Shown: positions 31,029 to 44,255, counted from the first letter of the stretch. The stretch is 64,000 nucleotides of DNA from Calidithermus chliarophilus DSM 9957 (GCF_000430045.1 NZ_KE387023.1:2837028-2901027), one strand, 5' to 3'. Notes: generated by a model from the letters alone, not told the origin. Translations and numbers: made by a program.

Positions 31029-31837
31029 TCCGGTACGGCCTCCACCTTTCGATCACGGGCAAGGAGGGCCGGGCGGGGGCGGTGCGGGAGGCCGAGCTTC
31101 TGGGGCTTCGCGCCTTCCAGATCTACGCCAAGAGCCCCCGCACCTGGAAGACCCGCCCCCTCTCCCCCGGCGAGACCGAAGACTTCCGCGCCCGGCGGGA
31201 GAACCTGGGGGCCATCCCGGCCGTCATCCACGCCTCGCCCCTGGTGGACCTGGGGGCCAAGGGCGACGTGTGGGAGAAGAGCGTGTTCAGCCTGGCCGAC
31301 GACCTGATGAAGGCGCAGGCCCTGGGGGTGGGCTACGTGGTGGTGCACCCGGGCTCGAGCGACCCCGAACGCGCCCGCGAAGGCGCGCTGAAGGCCCGCG
31401 AGCTGGCAGCTCTGGGGAGCAACGGCCCCAAGCTGCTGCTGGAGAACACCGCCGGGGGCAAGGAGCACCTGGGCTGCGACCTGCGCGACCTGGCCCGCCT
31501 GGTCGAGGGCACCCCCTTGCAGGTGTGCTTCGACACCTGCCACGCCTTCGCCGCCGGCTACCGCCTCCACGAGGACCCCCGCGGCGTCCTGGACGCTCTG
31601 GACGAGGTGATCGGCCTGGGGCGCGTGCCGCTGATCCACCTCAACGACTCCCGCCACGACTTCGCCAGCCAGAAGGACCAGCACGCCAACCTGCTCGAGG
31701 GCCACATCGGCCCCGCCCTGGCCGACTTCCTCACCGACGCGCGCCTCTCGAGCAAGGTGGTGATCCTCGAGACGCCGAGGAGCGTGCAGGAGGACGCGCA
31801 CAACCTGCGGGTGTTGCGGGAGTGGCTGGGGGAGTGA
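31025..31837 (+). CDS. nfo: Endonuclease IV (AP endonuclease)
   Basis: 270 residues, TIM-barrel AP endonuclease of base-excision repair. Zinc and catalytic residues are recognisable: His in IGLHLSI-type start (YGLHLSITGK), VIHASPLVDLGAK, VVVHPGSS, LLENTAGGKEHLGCD, VCFDTCHAFAAGY, LIHLNDSRHDF and VILETPR. It cleaves 5' of abasic sites. It is co-translated with the upstream rlpA through a 4-bp overlap, an unusual pairing of cell-wall and repair functions. A 7-bp repeat array follows the stop. Confidence 0.95.
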   Translation: MIRYGLHLSITGKEGRAGAVREAELLGLRAFQIYAKSPRTWKTRPLSPGETEDFRARRENLGAIPAVIHASPLVDLGAKGDVWEKSVFSLADDLMKAQALGVGYVVVHPGSSDPERAREGALKARELAALGSNGPKLLLENTAGGKEHLGCDLRDLARLVEGTPLQVCFDTCHAFAAGYRLHEDPRGVLDALDEVIGLGRVPLIHLNDSRHDFASQKDQHANLLEGHIGPALADFLTDARLSSKVVILETPRSVQEDAHNLRVLREWLGE

Positions 31838-31851
31838 GGGTGGGGGGGTAC

Positions 31852-31951
31852 GCGTCTTGCGGCATACGCCGGGAGACGTCGATAGTCGATAGCTGATAGC
31901 TGATAGCTGATAGCTGATAGCTGATAGCCGATAGCCAAACGCGAGACGCCT
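31852..31951. repeat. Degenerate 7-bp tandem array
   Basis: Units include gcgtctt, gcggcat, acgccgg, then from 31875 gacgtcg, atagtcg, atagctg (five in a row), atagccg, atagcca, aacgcga, gacgcct. It occupies most of the gap to the next gene; further weaker heptads (gtttact, acgagct, actggcc, acaggcc, acgagcc) lie at 31994-32028. Confidence 0.85.
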
Positions 31952-32033
31952 TGGTTCTCGACCCTCGACGCCGGCCGGGAGGGCTGGTGTGGGGTTTACT
32001 ACGAGCTACTGGCCACAGGCCACGAGCCTTCCT

Positions 32034-32672
32034 TCACCCCAGCGTGAGCTTGAAGAACTCGCTCTGCACCCAGCGGATGAGCTGGCCCACCGGGGCGCGT
32101 AGGACGGTGAGGAAGAGCAGGAGCATGATGATGGCGTAGTTGGGGTTGGCCTCGAGGCGCCAGATGAAGGGGTGCCAGCGCAACGGGAGCACGCTCTGCA
32201 CAATCTTGGAGCCGTCGAGCGGGGGTACGGGCAGGAGGTTGAAGACCGCCAGGGTGATGTTGATGGCGGCGGCGTAGAGCACGGCGTCGGTGAGGGTGCC
32301 GTAGGTGGCGGCGAGCCCCAGCGAGTCGAGGCCGCGCAGCAGCAGCACGCACAGCAGGGCGATGCCCAGGTTGACCACGATCCCCGCGATGGAGACGACG
32401 AACAGGCCCACGCGGTAATTGCGGAAGTTGCGCGGGTCGATGGGCACCGGCCTGGCCCAGCCGAAGCCCGCGAACAGGAGCAGCAGGGTTCCCCAGGGGT
32501 CGAGGTGCTTGAGGGGGTTGAGGGTGATGCGGCCCATCAGGCGGGCGGTGGGGTCGCCCGACCACAGGGCGCTCACCGCGTGCCCCAGCTCGTGCAAAAC
32601 GAGCGAGAACAGCAAAATGCCCGCCACCAGCAGGAAGGTGAGCGGCTCGTCGCGCAGCAGTTCGATCAGCAT
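32034..32672 (-). CDS. M50 site-2-protease family membrane protein, catalytic motif intact
   Basis: 212 residues with 5-6 transmembrane segments. The zinc motif HELGH is in [12 protein letters not shown] (helix 1) and the third ligand region [12 protein letters not shown] is in a late helix. This is the short Rv2869-unlike, PDZ-lacking M50B type common in Thermus and Firmicutes, sometimes called the YwhC/Peptidase_M50-like group. The gene lies 2 nt downstream of a paralogue that has lost the zinc ligands. The substrate is unknown. Confidence 0.88.
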   Translation of the reverse strand: MLIELLRDEPLTFLLVAGILLFSLVLHELGHAVSALWSGDPTARLMGRITLNPLKHLDPWGTLLLLFAGFGWARPVPIDPRNFRNYRVGLFVVSIAGIVVNLGIALLCVLLLRGLDSLGLAATYGTLTDAVLYAAAINITLAVFNLLPVPPLDGSKIVQSVLPLRWHPFIWRLEANPNYAIIMLLLFLTVLRAPVGQLIRWVQSEFFKLTLG

Positions 32673-32674
32673 GG

Positions 32675-33301
32675 CTAAAGGCCGATCAGGCGGAAGAGGC
32701 TGTCGAGGAAGGTGCCCAGCACCCCCCGTACCGCCGAGGTGATCCCGGTGTAGCTGAGGATCAGGAAGATGATGAAGAAGCCGATGGGGCCGTAGCTGGA
32801 GAGCTGGTCCATGAAGCGGCGGGCCTCGGTGCCGCCCAGGGCGTAGACCACCTTGGCCCCGTCGAGGGGGGGCACGGGGAAGAGATAGATCGCGGCGTGA
32901 ACGAGCATCAGGCCGGAGGCCACCTCGAGGCCCCCCGCGATGCTCGCCATGCTGCTCCCGACCCGGAGGAGCAGGCGGGCCAGCAGCCCGAACAGAAGTG
33001 CGGCGACGAAGAAGCCCAGCGGCCCCATCAGCGCGACCTGGGCGTCTTTACGGCCGTAGAGGCGGTAGGGCACCGGGCGGGGGAAGCCGAAGCCGATGAG
33101 GGCCAGGAAGACAAGGCCGATGAGGTCGAGGTGGACGCGGGGTTCGACGCTGAGGAATCCGAAGCGCCGGGGCCCGCCGTCCTTGTAGCGGTCGGCCAGC
33201 CAGGCCTGGAAGAGGTTGTGCATGACCAGGCCGAAGGCGGCAGCGGCGAAAGCCACTAAATACGCGAGGGGGTTGGTAGTGAGAAGCGAGAAGAAGAACA
33301 T
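32675..33301 (-). CDS. M50-like membrane protein lacking the HExxH motif
   Basis: 208 residues, collinear with the following gene: same length, same helix pattern, and the same [10 protein letters not shown] motif before the C-terminal helices. The segment that should carry HExxH reads [14 protein letters not shown], so Glu is Asn and the second His is Gln. It should therefore be proteolytically inactive and may be a structural or regulatory partner of the active paralogue encoded 2 nt downstream. The -10 box TAAACT lies 8 nt before the ATG. Confidence 0.82.
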   Translation of the reverse strand: MFFFSLLTTNPLAYLVAFAAAAFGLVMHNLFQAWLADRYKDGGPRRFGFLSVEPRVHLDLIGLVFLALIGFGFPRPVPYRLYGRKDAQVALMGPLGFFVAALLFGLLARLLLRVGSSMASIAGGLEVASGLMLVHAAIYLFPVPPLDGAKVVYALGGTEARRFMDQLSSYGPIGFFIIFLILSYTGITSAVRGVLGTFLDSLFRLIGL

Positions 33302-33309
33302 CGCTCACC

Positions 33310-33324
33310 AGTTTACGGGTAAAC
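33310..33324 (-). promoter_or_regulatory. -10 box and palindrome upstream of the M50 pair
   Basis: The minus strand has TAAACT (33315-33310), 8 nt, then ATG at 33301. The box is the right arm of a 14-bp palindrome GTTTAC-GG-GTAAAC (33311-33324), a possible operator. Confidence 0.45.
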
Positions 33325-33353
33325 GCAGGGCCGATTGCATCTTCACGCCGACT

Positions 33354-33923
33354 TCATTGTCGGCCCTGCTCGAGCAGCCACAGCCTCGCCCGCAGCACCG
33401 CGGCGACGGTGAGCGAGTCGGTGATCTCGCCCCCCAGCACCCGGCGGTAGACCTCCTCGAGCGGCACCTTCTGCACCCGGAGGTCTTCGGTGTCCTCGGG
33501 GCTGGCCTCGCCCTGGTGCAGGCCCCGCGCCAGGTAGATCAGGCCCACCTCGTCGGTGACGGAGTTGGAGAGGTGCAGCGTGAGCAGCAGCTCCCAGCGG
33601 TCGGCGCGCAGGCCGGTCTCCTCGAGCAGCTCACGCTTGGCGGCCTCGAGGGGCTCCTCGTCGAGGGGACCCCCGCCCTCGGGGATCTCCCAGGAGTAGC
33701 GCTGCAGGGTATAGCGATACTGGCCCACCAGATAGGTGTTGCCTTCCTCGTCGAGCGGCAGCACCCCGATGGCCCGGTTCTTGAAGTGCACCACCCCGTA
33801 GATGCCGGGGTTTCCGCTGGGGTTGACCACCCGGCGGTGGGTCACCGCGATCCAGCGGTTCTCGTAGACCAGCTCGGAGGAGAGGGTCTGCCAGGGGGAG
33901 GGTTCAGGGTCGAGTAGGGGCAT
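33354..33923 (-). CDS. Nudix hydrolase, ADP-ribose pyrophosphatase-like
   Basis: 189 residues. The Nudix box reads GGGPLDEEPLEAAKRELLEETGL, with the REL-x-EE metal-binding core intact. The upstream segment (VVHFKNRAIGVLPLDEEGNTYLVGQYRYTLQRYSWEIPEGG) is characteristic of ADP-ribose pyrophosphatases. It would hydrolyse ADP-ribose to AMP and ribose 5-phosphate. It is single gene; the 430 bp upstream is filled by two MITE-like elements. Confidence 0.9.
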   Translation of the reverse strand: MPLLDPEPSPWQTLSSELVYENRWIAVTHRRVVNPSGNPGIYGVVHFKNRAIGVLPLDEEGNTYLVGQYRYTLQRYSWEIPEGGGPLDEEPLEAAKRELLEETGLRADRWELLLTLHLSNSVTDEVGLIYLARGLHQGEASPEDTEDLRVQKVPLEEVYRRVLGGEITDSLTVAAVLRARLWLLEQGRQ

Positions 33924-33959
33924 AGTCGAGGGCTAAGCTTCTCCAGGGCGGCTTTGTTA

Positions 33960-34117
33960 TACCAGATTCGGTCAGTTCGTTCCCGAATGGGGACGGACTG
34001 ACCCGACCGAAGGGATACGCTTTCTTCGCCGACCGTCAGGGAGGGGTGTGCTCTAGGATTCAAAAAGATAGCCTCTGAAGGTCTTTGGTTTGGGTGATTA
34101 TCTTTTTGAATCCGGTA
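33960..34117. mobile_element. MITE-like element, 158 bp copy
   Basis: Flanked by TTA (33957-33959) and TTA (34118-34120). The ends TACCAGATTC and GAATCCGGTA form imperfect inverted repeats. The first palindrome core is at 33971-34002 and the second at ~34056-34113 (GGATTCAAAAAGATA / TATCTTTTTGAATCC). It is nearly identical to the copy at 58537-58694 except that the first palindrome core is inverted. Confidence 0.8.
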
Positions 34118-34120
34118 TTA

Positions 34121-34246
34121 TACCAGATTCGGTTAGTCCGGCGCCGGATGGCGGCGGACTAACCCGACCGAAGGGAGTGCTCTAGGATTCAAAAAGATAG
34201 CCTCTGGAAGTCTTTGGATTGGGTGACTATCTTTTTGAATCCGGTA
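34121..34246. mobile_element. MITE-like element, 126 bp copy in tandem
   Basis: It shares the TTA at 34118-34120 with the preceding copy and has TTA at 34247-34249. It lacks ~30 bp between the two palindromes. The first palindrome has GGTTAGTCC / GGACTAACC where others have GGTCAGT / ACTGACC, a compensated change. Confidence 0.8.
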
Positions 34247-34279
34247 TTAGAAGTCACCCCGACCGAAGGGAGGACGAGG

Positions 34280-34329
34280 GCTCCGGCGGGAGTTTGTCGG
34301 AGGGCAGTGTAACAAACTCCCGCCGGAGC
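34280..34329. repeat. Long perfect inverted repeat (18-bp arms, 14-nt loop)
   Basis: GCTCCGGCGGGAGTTTGT (34280-34297) pairs perfectly with ACAAACTCCCGCCGGAGC (34312-34329). It lies between the MITE pair and accC. No T run follows on either strand. It may be the remnant of another element, a strong RNA hairpin downstream of accC, or a cruciform. Nothing gene-like lies in 34330-34424, only a few repeat-like heptads. Confidence 0.7.
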
Positions 34330-34424
34330 TACTTAAGGAGAGCCGGTGGCTCGCGGTTATAAGGCCTTTCCCACGGGCCACCGGCCCCTGCTTTTCGAGG
34401 CCGGCTGAGGGCTGGCCGCCTTCC

Positions 34425-35768
<1,344 letters not shown>

Positions 35769-35848
35769 GACTTCCTCCGTCGCAGGTCAGGCCTCGAGCC
35801 TCGAGCGCGAGAGGCTGGGCTCGAGGTCGGGCGTCAGACCCGGTGCGT

Positions 35849-36367
35849 TCATGCAGCCTCGATGATGAAGAGGACCTGGCCGTACTCGACCGGCTCGCCG
35901 TTGTTGACCAGGATCTTGCGCACCACCCCGGCGACTTCCGACTCGATCTCGTTCATCAGCTTCATAGCCTCGATGATGCACAGCACCTGGCCCTTCTTGA
36001 CCGTGTCGCCCTCCTTGACGAAGGGCTCGGCGTCGGGCGAGGGGGCCCGGTAGAAGGTGCCCACGATGGGGGCCTTGACCTCAACGCCCTTGACGGCGGG
36101 CTCTTCGGCCTTGGGGGCGGGCGCGGGAGCCGGGGCGGGCTCGGCGGCAGGGGCCGGCTGGGAGGCCGCGGCCACGGGGGCCGGGGCGGGGGCGGGGTTC
36201 GGGACGGCGACGTGGGCCACCGGGGGCGGTGAGGCCACGTAGGTCACCGCCGGGTTTGAGCCGCCGCGCTTGACGGTGAGTTTGTAGTCGGGGGTCTCGA
36301 GGCTGAGTTCGGAAACCTCGTTTTCAACCAAGGCTTGCAGGATGAGCTTCAGTTCCTTCGCGTTCAT
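35849..36367 (-). CDS. accB: Biotin carboxyl carrier protein of acetyl-CoA carboxylase
   Basis: 172 residues from ATG at 36367 with GAGGTGA just upstream. The N-terminal domain ([21 protein letters not shown]) is followed by a long Ala/Pro linker (~50-92) and the biotinyl domain, whose target Lys is in [12 protein letters not shown]. The thumb segment and [20 protein letters not shown] mark the AccB rather than the pyruvate-carboxylase type. It is first gene of the accBC operon. Confidence 0.97.
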   Translation of the reverse strand: MNAKELKLILQALVENEVSELSLETPDYKLTVKRGGSNPAVTYVASPPPVAHVAVPNPAPAPAPVAAASQPAPAAEPAPAPAPAPKAEEPAVKGVEVKAPIVGTFYRAPSPDAEPFVKEGDTVKKGQVLCIIEAMKLMNEIESEVAGVVRKILVNNGEPVEYGQVLFIIEAA

Positions 36368-36395
36368 ATTCACCTCGGGCGATCCGAACGCCCCA

Positions 36396-36401
36396 AGTAT
36401 A
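36396..36401 (-). promoter_or_regulatory. -10 box of accBC
   Basis: TATACT on the minus strand lies ~29 nt before the accB ATG; no convincing -35 is present. Confidence 0.5.
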
Positions 36402-36495
36402 CCTAGAGCGCTGTTCACAGGGCTCGAGCCGGGCAGTGGGCCGAAGGCTGGCGCCAGGGCGGGAGTCGCCGCGCTCCGGGGGTGCGATCGGCATG

Positions 36496-36526
36496 AAAAC
36501 AGGGGCGACTTCGGAGATCGCCCCTG
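36496..36526 (-). terminator. Intrinsic terminator of efp
   Basis: A 9-bp stem CAGGGGCGA / TCGCCCCTG with a 9-nt loop is followed on the minus strand by TTTT. It lies 15 nt after the efp stop and before the accBC promoter. Confidence 0.8.
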
Positions 36527-36540
36527 GCCCCCGGCCCCGC

Positions 36541-37095
36541 TCAGGCCCGGCTGATGTACGTGCCCGTGCGGGTGTCGACCTTGATGACCTCGCCGGTCTC
36601 CACGAACAGCGGCACCTGCACCACGGCGCCGGTCTCGAGCGTCGCCGGCTTGGTGCCGCCCGAGACGGTGTCGCCGCGCACGCCGGGCGGGGTGTCGACG
36701 ATCTTGAGCTCGACGGTGAAGGGCGGGGTGATGTCGAGCGGGCGCCCGTTGTACATCGAGCCCTGCACGGTCATGCCCTCCTTGAGGAAGATGGCCGCGT
36801 CGGTGATGTCCTTGGGCACGTGGAACTGCTCGTAGGTCTCGAGGTCCATCAGCACGAGCTCGTCGCCCTCGGGGTAGAGGTACTGCAGGTCCTTGACCTC
36901 GACGTAGATGTCCTCGAGCTTCTCCCCCGAGTTGAAGGAGCGCTCCACGGTGACGCCGGTCTCGAGGTTCTTGAACTTGGCGACCACCTTGGCCCCGCCG
37001 CGCCCGATCTTCTGGTGCTGGTAGTCCACGCACATCCACAGGCCGCCGTCCATTTTCACTTTGGTGCCGTTGCGCAAATCGGTCACGCTGATCAT
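36541..37095 (-). CDS. efp: Translation elongation factor P
   Basis: 184 residues, three beta-barrel domains (KOW-like, then two OB folds), the normal length. It relieves ribosome stalling at polyproline. The tip residue of the loop is Arg32 in KIGRGGAKV, the Arg type rather than the Lys34 lysylated type; no EarP rhamnosyltransferase gene is adjacent. The C-terminal signature is [26 protein letters not shown]. The start has AAGGAG six nt upstream. It is monocistronic, with its own promoter and terminator. Confidence 0.97.
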   Translation of the reverse strand: MISVTDLRNGTKVKMDGGLWMCVDYQHQKIGRGGAKVVAKFKNLETGVTVERSFNSGEKLEDIYVEVKDLQYLYPEGDELVLMDLETYEQFHVPKDITDAAIFLKEGMTVQGSMYNGRPLDITPPFTVELKIVDTPPGVRGDTVSGGTKPATLETGAVVQVPLFVETGEVIKVDTRTGTYISRA

Positions 37096-37136
37096 GCAAA
37101 ACTCCTTTAGCCCGAGGAGGGCTTTTCCAAAGCGTG

Positions 37137-37165
37137 ATTGTACATGGCGCGAAGGCTTTACTCAA
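37137..37165 (-). promoter_or_regulatory. Promoter of efp
   Basis: The minus strand has TTGAGT, 17 nt, TACAAT. The start would be near 37130, with a ~35-nt leader containing an AGCCC/GGGCT hairpin. Confidence 0.75.
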
Positions 37166-37182
37166 TTTCGCGGCGCCCGGCT

Positions 37183-38085
37183 CTACGAGAGCTCGGTGAC
37201 CTGCGGCTTGAGGCCGAGCTTTTCGATGTACTCGAGGTACTCCCCCTCGCTCAAGGGGTGCTTCCCGGCCAGCGCCACGATGAAGGCCTCCATGACGTTG
37301 GTGCCGAAGCTGCGGCCCGAGATGCGCGGGGTGGTGGTGACGAGGGTCTTGACGCCCCTGGCGCGCATGAATTCCAGGTCTTCCTCGGTGGTGGTGTTGG
37401 TGAGGATGATCTTCCCCCGCATGTCCGGGGGCATGTAGCGGCGCATGAAGTGCCAGTCCCCCGCGATCACGTCGGCCCACTGGAAGTACTTCTGCCGCCA
37501 GTCGAGGATCTGCTTCTCCTGCTTCTCCCCGGTGGGGTAGAGCCACTTGAAGGGCAGTTGGGTGATGACGGGCATCAGGATGTAGGCGCACAGCCGCAGC
37601 ACCGCGAGCTGGCGGATAGGAAAGGGCAGGCCCAGCGCGTAGATGAAGTCGCCGTAGATCACCTCGGCCCCCGCCTCGTCCAGGGCCTCGGCCAGGCCGA
37701 AGCGGTCTAGGGCGCTGGGGACGAGCACCTTCTTCCCTTTCCACTGAATTTGCGGGTCGAGCAGGCGCACGGCGTTGCGCTCGAGGGTGTGCTTGAGGCC
37801 CGAGCCGTCGAGCATGGGGCTCTTCTTCGCGGCGGCGGCCATGCGGGCCGAGTCGCGGAAGGTGTAGCGGCGTTTGCCCGCCCACACGTACAGGTCGGCC
37901 CCGCCCAGGCCGAAGGCGTCCACCTGCCCGTCGAGCTCCCGCACCAGCCCGATGGCCTTCTCCCAGCTCCCGTCGGTGCCGATGCGCTCGAGCACGAAGG
38001 TGTCGGGCAGGCCCGGGAGGCTGACCTCGGCCTTGGAATTGCGCTTGGATGAGCCGATGGAGACGCTGACGATGCGCTTGGGCAT
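37183..38085 (-). CDS. Conserved protein of unknown function
   Basis: 300 residues from ATG at 38085, placed by TAGGAT 7 nt upstream. The N-terminus [14 protein letters not shown] suggests a nucleotide or phosphate-binding strand-loop. A middle segment [28 protein letters not shown] looks Rossmann-like, and [18 protein letters not shown] is distinctive. Similar proteins in related bacteria are, as I recall, sometimes labelled quinate 5-dehydrogenase, but I see no shikimate-dehydrogenase catalytic motif, so I leave the function open. Confidence 0.75.
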   Translation of the reverse strand: MPKRIVSVSIGSSKRNSKAEVSLPGLPDTFVLERIGTDGSWEKAIGLVRELDGQVDAFGLGGADLYVWAGKRRYTFRDSARMAAAAKKSPMLDGSGLKHTLERNAVRLLDPQIQWKGKKVLVPSALDRFGLAEALDEAGAEVIYGDFIYALGLPFPIRQLAVLRLCAYILMPVITQLPFKWLYPTGEKQEKQILDWRQKYFQWADVIAGDWHFMRRYMPPDMRGKIILTNTTTEEDLEFMRARGVKTLVTTTPRISGRSFGTNVMEAFIVALAGKHPLSEGEYLEYIEKLGLKPQVTELS

Positions 38086-38092
38086 GGCCTCC

Positions 38093-38098
38093 ATCCTA
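38093..38098 (-). promoter_or_regulatory. -10 box of the 37183-38085 gene
   Basis: TAGGAT on the minus strand, 7 nt before ATG at 38085. The intervening GGAGG could also act as a ribosome-binding site. Confidence 0.5.
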
Positions 38099-38272
38099 CC
38101 GCGTCAGCCCCGCTATCAGCAGCACCAGGGCGAGGCCCCAGAACCCGTACGCCAGCCAGCGGGGAGCCGCTTTCTGCGCCGAAAAAGCCATCACCAGGCC
38201 GCCTACCAGCGCGGCGCCCAGGGCGAGCGTGAACAACAGGGGACGGGGGTTGCCGAGCACCTCTTCGAACAT
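38096..38272 (-). CDS. Small two-helix membrane protein, function unknown
   Basis: 58 residues (MFEEVLGNPRPLLFTLALGA at the start). Two hydrophobic helices are visible: ~12-29 and ~40-56 (LAYGFWGLALVLLIAGL), separated by a short basic loop. The ATG at 38272 follows CATAAT by 9 nt, a nearly leaderless start. The upstream extension of this frame lies in repeat sequence and is not coding. It ends just before the -10 box of the next gene. Confidence 0.6.
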   Translation of the reverse strand: MFEEVLGNPRPLLFTLALGAALVGGLVMAFSAQKAAPRWLAYGFWGLALVLLIAGLTR

Positions 38273-38292
38273 GGCAGGGCCATTATGAGGGG

Positions 38293-38540
38293 TCGATAGT
38301 CGATAGTCGATAGTCGATAGTCGATAGCCGATAGCCGATAGCTGATGGCTGGTAGCCGGGCGCGGGTCGTACGTCGTACGTCGTACGTCCTGCGTCGTAC
38401 GCAAAACGCAAAACGCGAGACGCAAGACGCGAGACGCAAGACGCCTTGTTCCCCCCTTAGCAAGGGGGGCTAGGGGGGATATTCCTTCCCCGCGCGCGGG
38501 GGGTTTACCACGGGCCACGAGCCGCTGACGGCTGAGGGCT
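38293..38540. repeat. Composite repeat: long 7-bp array plus GC palindromes (minus orientation)
   Basis: 22 consecutive heptads at 38293-38446: tcgatag five times, ccgatag twice, ctgatgg, ctggtag, ccgggcg, cgggtcg, tacgtcg twice, tacgtcc, tgcgtcg, tacgcaa, aacgcaa, aacgcga, gacgcaa, gacgcga, gacgcaa, gacgcct. Then come CCCCCCTT-AGC-AAGGGGGG, a CCCGCGCGCGGGG palindrome and more heptads up to ~38540. It fills the gap upstream of the tkt stop; no gene is visible here. Confidence 0.85.
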
Positions 38541-38575
38541 TACTGCTCACCCTCTCTCCTACCCTCCCCCGTGCC

Positions 38576-40543
<1,968 letters not shown>

Positions 40544-40550
40544 ACGCGCC

Positions 40551-40556
40551 ATATTA
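40551..40556 (-). promoter_or_regulatory. -10 box of tkt (leaderless start)
   Basis: TAATAT on the minus strand is followed by 7 nt and ATG at 40543. A CTGACA lies 15 nt upstream. Confidence 0.6.
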
Positions 40557-40651
40557 CCCCACCCCCACGTTTGTCAGGCCGGGCGCACGGGTTGTGTGAG
40601 GCCCGGGGACCGGTCCGGCTAGGGACATTGTTCCTTGGGACACTTGTACTC

Positions 40652-40664
40652 ATTAAGCCTTAAT
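40652..40664. promoter_or_regulatory. Palindrome in the cba operon promoter region
   Basis: ATTAAG-C-CTTAAT, 24 nt upstream of the cbaD ATG and overlapping a candidate -10 (TACACT at 40664-40669). It could be an operator for the oxidase operon. A similar ATTAAG...CTTAAT pair with a 6-nt gap occurs at 63549-63566. Confidence 0.4.
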
Positions 40665-40687
40665 ACACTCCCTGCGAGGGAGGACTC

Positions 40688-40804
40688 ATGGAAAAGCCGA
40701 GAGATCATCGACCTTGGGGCGCACTGCTGGTGGTCGGGGTGCTGACCGTCTTCATTCTCACGTTCTGGCTGTTCTACTTCTTCACCTTCCTGGGGAGGAG
40801 CTAG
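40688..40804 (+). CDS. cbaD: ba3-type cytochrome c oxidase subunit IIa
   Basis: 38 residues (MEKPRDHRPWGALLVVGVLT at the start), a single transmembrane helix flanked by short polar ends. Its position directly before subunit II, its size and its character match CbaD, the third subunit of Thermus ba3 oxidase. GGGAGGACTC gives a good ribosome site before ATG at 40688. The stop at 40804 is 2 nt before the cbaB ATG. It is easy to miss because of its size. Confidence 0.85.
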   Translation: MEKPRDHRPWGALLVVGVLTVFILTFWLFYFFTFLGRS

Positions 40805-40806
40805 GC

Positions 40807-41292
40807 ATGAACCACGAGGAACACGCGGTGATCGAGCGCTTCGAGCGCGGCTGGTTGATCTTTGGCGTCGGGATGATCGTGGTGTTCGTGGTGCTCATCG
40901 CCTACACCATGGCCAACTTCGGCGGCAGCATCCCCGTGGGCACCGAGCGCGTGGACGCGACCAAGGTGCGCACCGAGGGGCAGTTCGCCAACCCGCGCCT
41001 CGAGCAGGTGGGCAACGAGTACGTGGCCTACGTGCAGGCCTTCGCCTTCGGCTACTCCCCGAGCGAGATGCGGGTAAAGCGGGGCCGCAAGGTGACCTTC
41101 TACGTCACCAGCCCCGACGTGCAGCACGGCTTCATGATCGAGCGCACCAACATCAACGTGCAGGTCATCCCCGGCGAGGTGGCCCGGGTTAGCCACACCT
41201 TCAAGGAAGCAGGCGAGTACACCATCATCTGCAACGAATACTGCGGCCTGGGCCACGCCGGCATGATCAGCAAGATCGTGGTCGAAGAGTGA
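40807..41292 (+). CDS. cbaB: ba3-type cytochrome c oxidase subunit II
   Basis: 161 residues. One N-terminal transmembrane helix (~18-38, LIFGVGMIVVFVVLIAYTMA) anchors a periplasmic cupredoxin domain carrying the binuclear CuA site: His in SPDVQHGFMI and the ligands in CNEYCGLGHAGM (two Cys, His, Met). Electrons enter here from cytochrome c552. The short single-helix form is diagnostic of the B-type (ba3) oxidases. It is second gene of the operon. Confidence 0.96.
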   Translation: MNHEEHAVIERFERGWLIFGVGMIVVFVVLIAYTMANFGGSIPVGTERVDATKVRTEGQFANPRLEQVGNEYVAYVQAFAFGYSPSEMRVKRGRKVTFYVTSPDVQHGFMIERTNINVQVIPGEVARVSHTFKEAGEYTIICNEYCGLGHAGMISKIVVEE

Positions 41293-41314
41293 TACGCCTG
41301 AGGAGGCAACGCCA

Positions 41315-42997
<1,683 letters not shown>

Positions 42998-43032
42998 GCG
43001 GTCGGCTGATGGTTGATGGCTGAACGTCGTGG

Positions 43033-43054
43033 GGGCGGGCCCCAGGGCCCGCCC
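43033..43054 (+). terminator. Hairpin at the end of the cba operon
   Basis: A 10-bp self-complementary stem GGGCGGGCCC / GGGCCCGCCC with a 2-nt gap, followed by TT. A plausible terminator, with a weak U tract. Confidence 0.55.
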
Positions 43055-43079
43055 TTCCCGTTACCCGTTGGCCGGACGA

Positions 43080-43085
43080 TAGACT
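43080..43085 (+). promoter_or_regulatory. -10 box of the MFS gene (leaderless start)
   Basis: TAGACT is followed by 6 nt and ATG at 43092. Confidence 0.6.
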
Positions 43086-43091
43086 CTCACC

Positions 43092-44255
43092 ATGCCCCGT
43101 CTGCCTCGAGCGGTCTATACGCTGGGTTGGGTCAGCCTGCTGATGGATGTGGCCTCGGAGATGGTGTACCCGCTGCTGCCGCTGTTCATGACCGGCAGCC
43201 TGGGGCTGGGCAAGGAGGTCGTGGGGCTGGTGGAGGGGGTGGCCGAGGCCACCTCGAGCCTGTTCAAGGTGGCGGGGGGCCGCATCTCCGACCGCATCTC
43301 CGCCCGCAAGCCGCTGCTGCTGCTGGGCTACGGCTTCCCGGCCCTGCTGCGCCCGATCCTGGCGCTGGCCACCTCCCCCTGGCACGTCCTGAGCTACCGC
43401 TTCCTGGACCGCGTGGGCAAGGGGCTGCGCACGGCGCCTCGAGACGCCCTGCTGGCCGAGGCCACCCCCCAGGCGCAGTACGGGCGGGCCTACGGGCTGC
43501 ACCGGGCCATGGACTCGGTAGGGGCCACCATCGGGCCGCTGCTGGCCTTCGCCCTGCTGCCCTTGGTGGGCTTCCGGGGGGTGTTCTGGCTCTCGGCCAT
43601 CCCGGCGGGGCTGGCGGTGCTGACCATCCTCTTCCTGGTGCGGGAGAAGCGAGGCATCCCCAAGCCCCTGCCGCCCCTGCGCCTGTCGAGCTTTTCGCCC
43701 CAATACCGCCGCTTCTTGCTGGTGACGGGGATCTTTACGCTGGGCCTGTCCTCCAACGCCTTCCTGATCCTGCGCCTCAAGGACTTCGGGCTCAGCGACG
43801 CGCAGGTGACGCTGGCCTACACCGGCTACAACCTGCTCTACGCGGTGGCTTCGTACCCGCTGGGGATGCTGGCCGACCGCTTCGGGCTGCGGCGCATGGT
43901 GGCGGCGGGCTTCGCGGTCTACGCGCTGGTGTACCTGGGCTTCGGGCTCTCGAGCCAACCCTGGCAGGGAGTCGCACTCTTCGCCCTTTACGCGCTCTAC
44001 AGCGCCGCCTTCGAGGGCAGCAGCCGCGCCTACCTCGCCACCCTGATCCCGCCCACCGAGAAGGCCAGCGCCATCGGGCTCTACCACACGCTGGTGGGGC
44101 TGCTGCTCTTCCCCGCGAGCCTGCTGTTCGGCTTTCTTTGGGAGGGCCTCGGGGCTTCTCACGCCTTCTTCTTCGGCAGCGCCATGGCCGCGCTCGCGCT
44201 GGCGGTCTTCGTGCAAGGTTCAACAAGGCACACTCGGCCCGGTGGCTTGCCTTAG
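43092..44255 (+). CDS. Major facilitator superfamily transporter
   Basis: 387 residues, 11-12 transmembrane helices. The loop 2-3 motif is GGRISDRISARKPLLLLGY and a second copy at loop 8-9 reads LGMLADRFGLRRMVAAG. LDRVGKGLRTAPRDALLAEAT and VGATIGPLLA resemble the group of MFS proteins often found beside metal or drug-resistance genes. The substrate is not evident. The next gene, a MerC-like protein, starts 14 nt downstream, so the two may form a unit. Confidence 0.9.
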   Translation: MPRLPRAVYTLGWVSLLMDVASEMVYPLLPLFMTGSLGLGKEVVGLVEGVAEATSSLFKVAGGRISDRISARKPLLLLGYGFPALLRPILALATSPWHVLSYRFLDRVGKGLRTAPRDALLAEATPQAQYGRAYGLHRAMDSVGATIGPLLAFALLPLVGFRGVFWLSAIPAGLAVLTILFLVREKRGIPKPLPPLRLSSFSPQYRRFLLVTGIFTLGLSSNAFLILRLKDFGLSDAQVTLAYTGYNLLYAVASYPLGMLADRFGLRRMVAAGFAVYALVYLGFGLSSQPWQGVALFALYALYSAAFEGSSRAYLATLIPPTEKASAIGLYHTLVGLLLFPASLLFGFLWEGLGASHAFFFGSAMAALALAVFVQGSTRHTRPGGLP

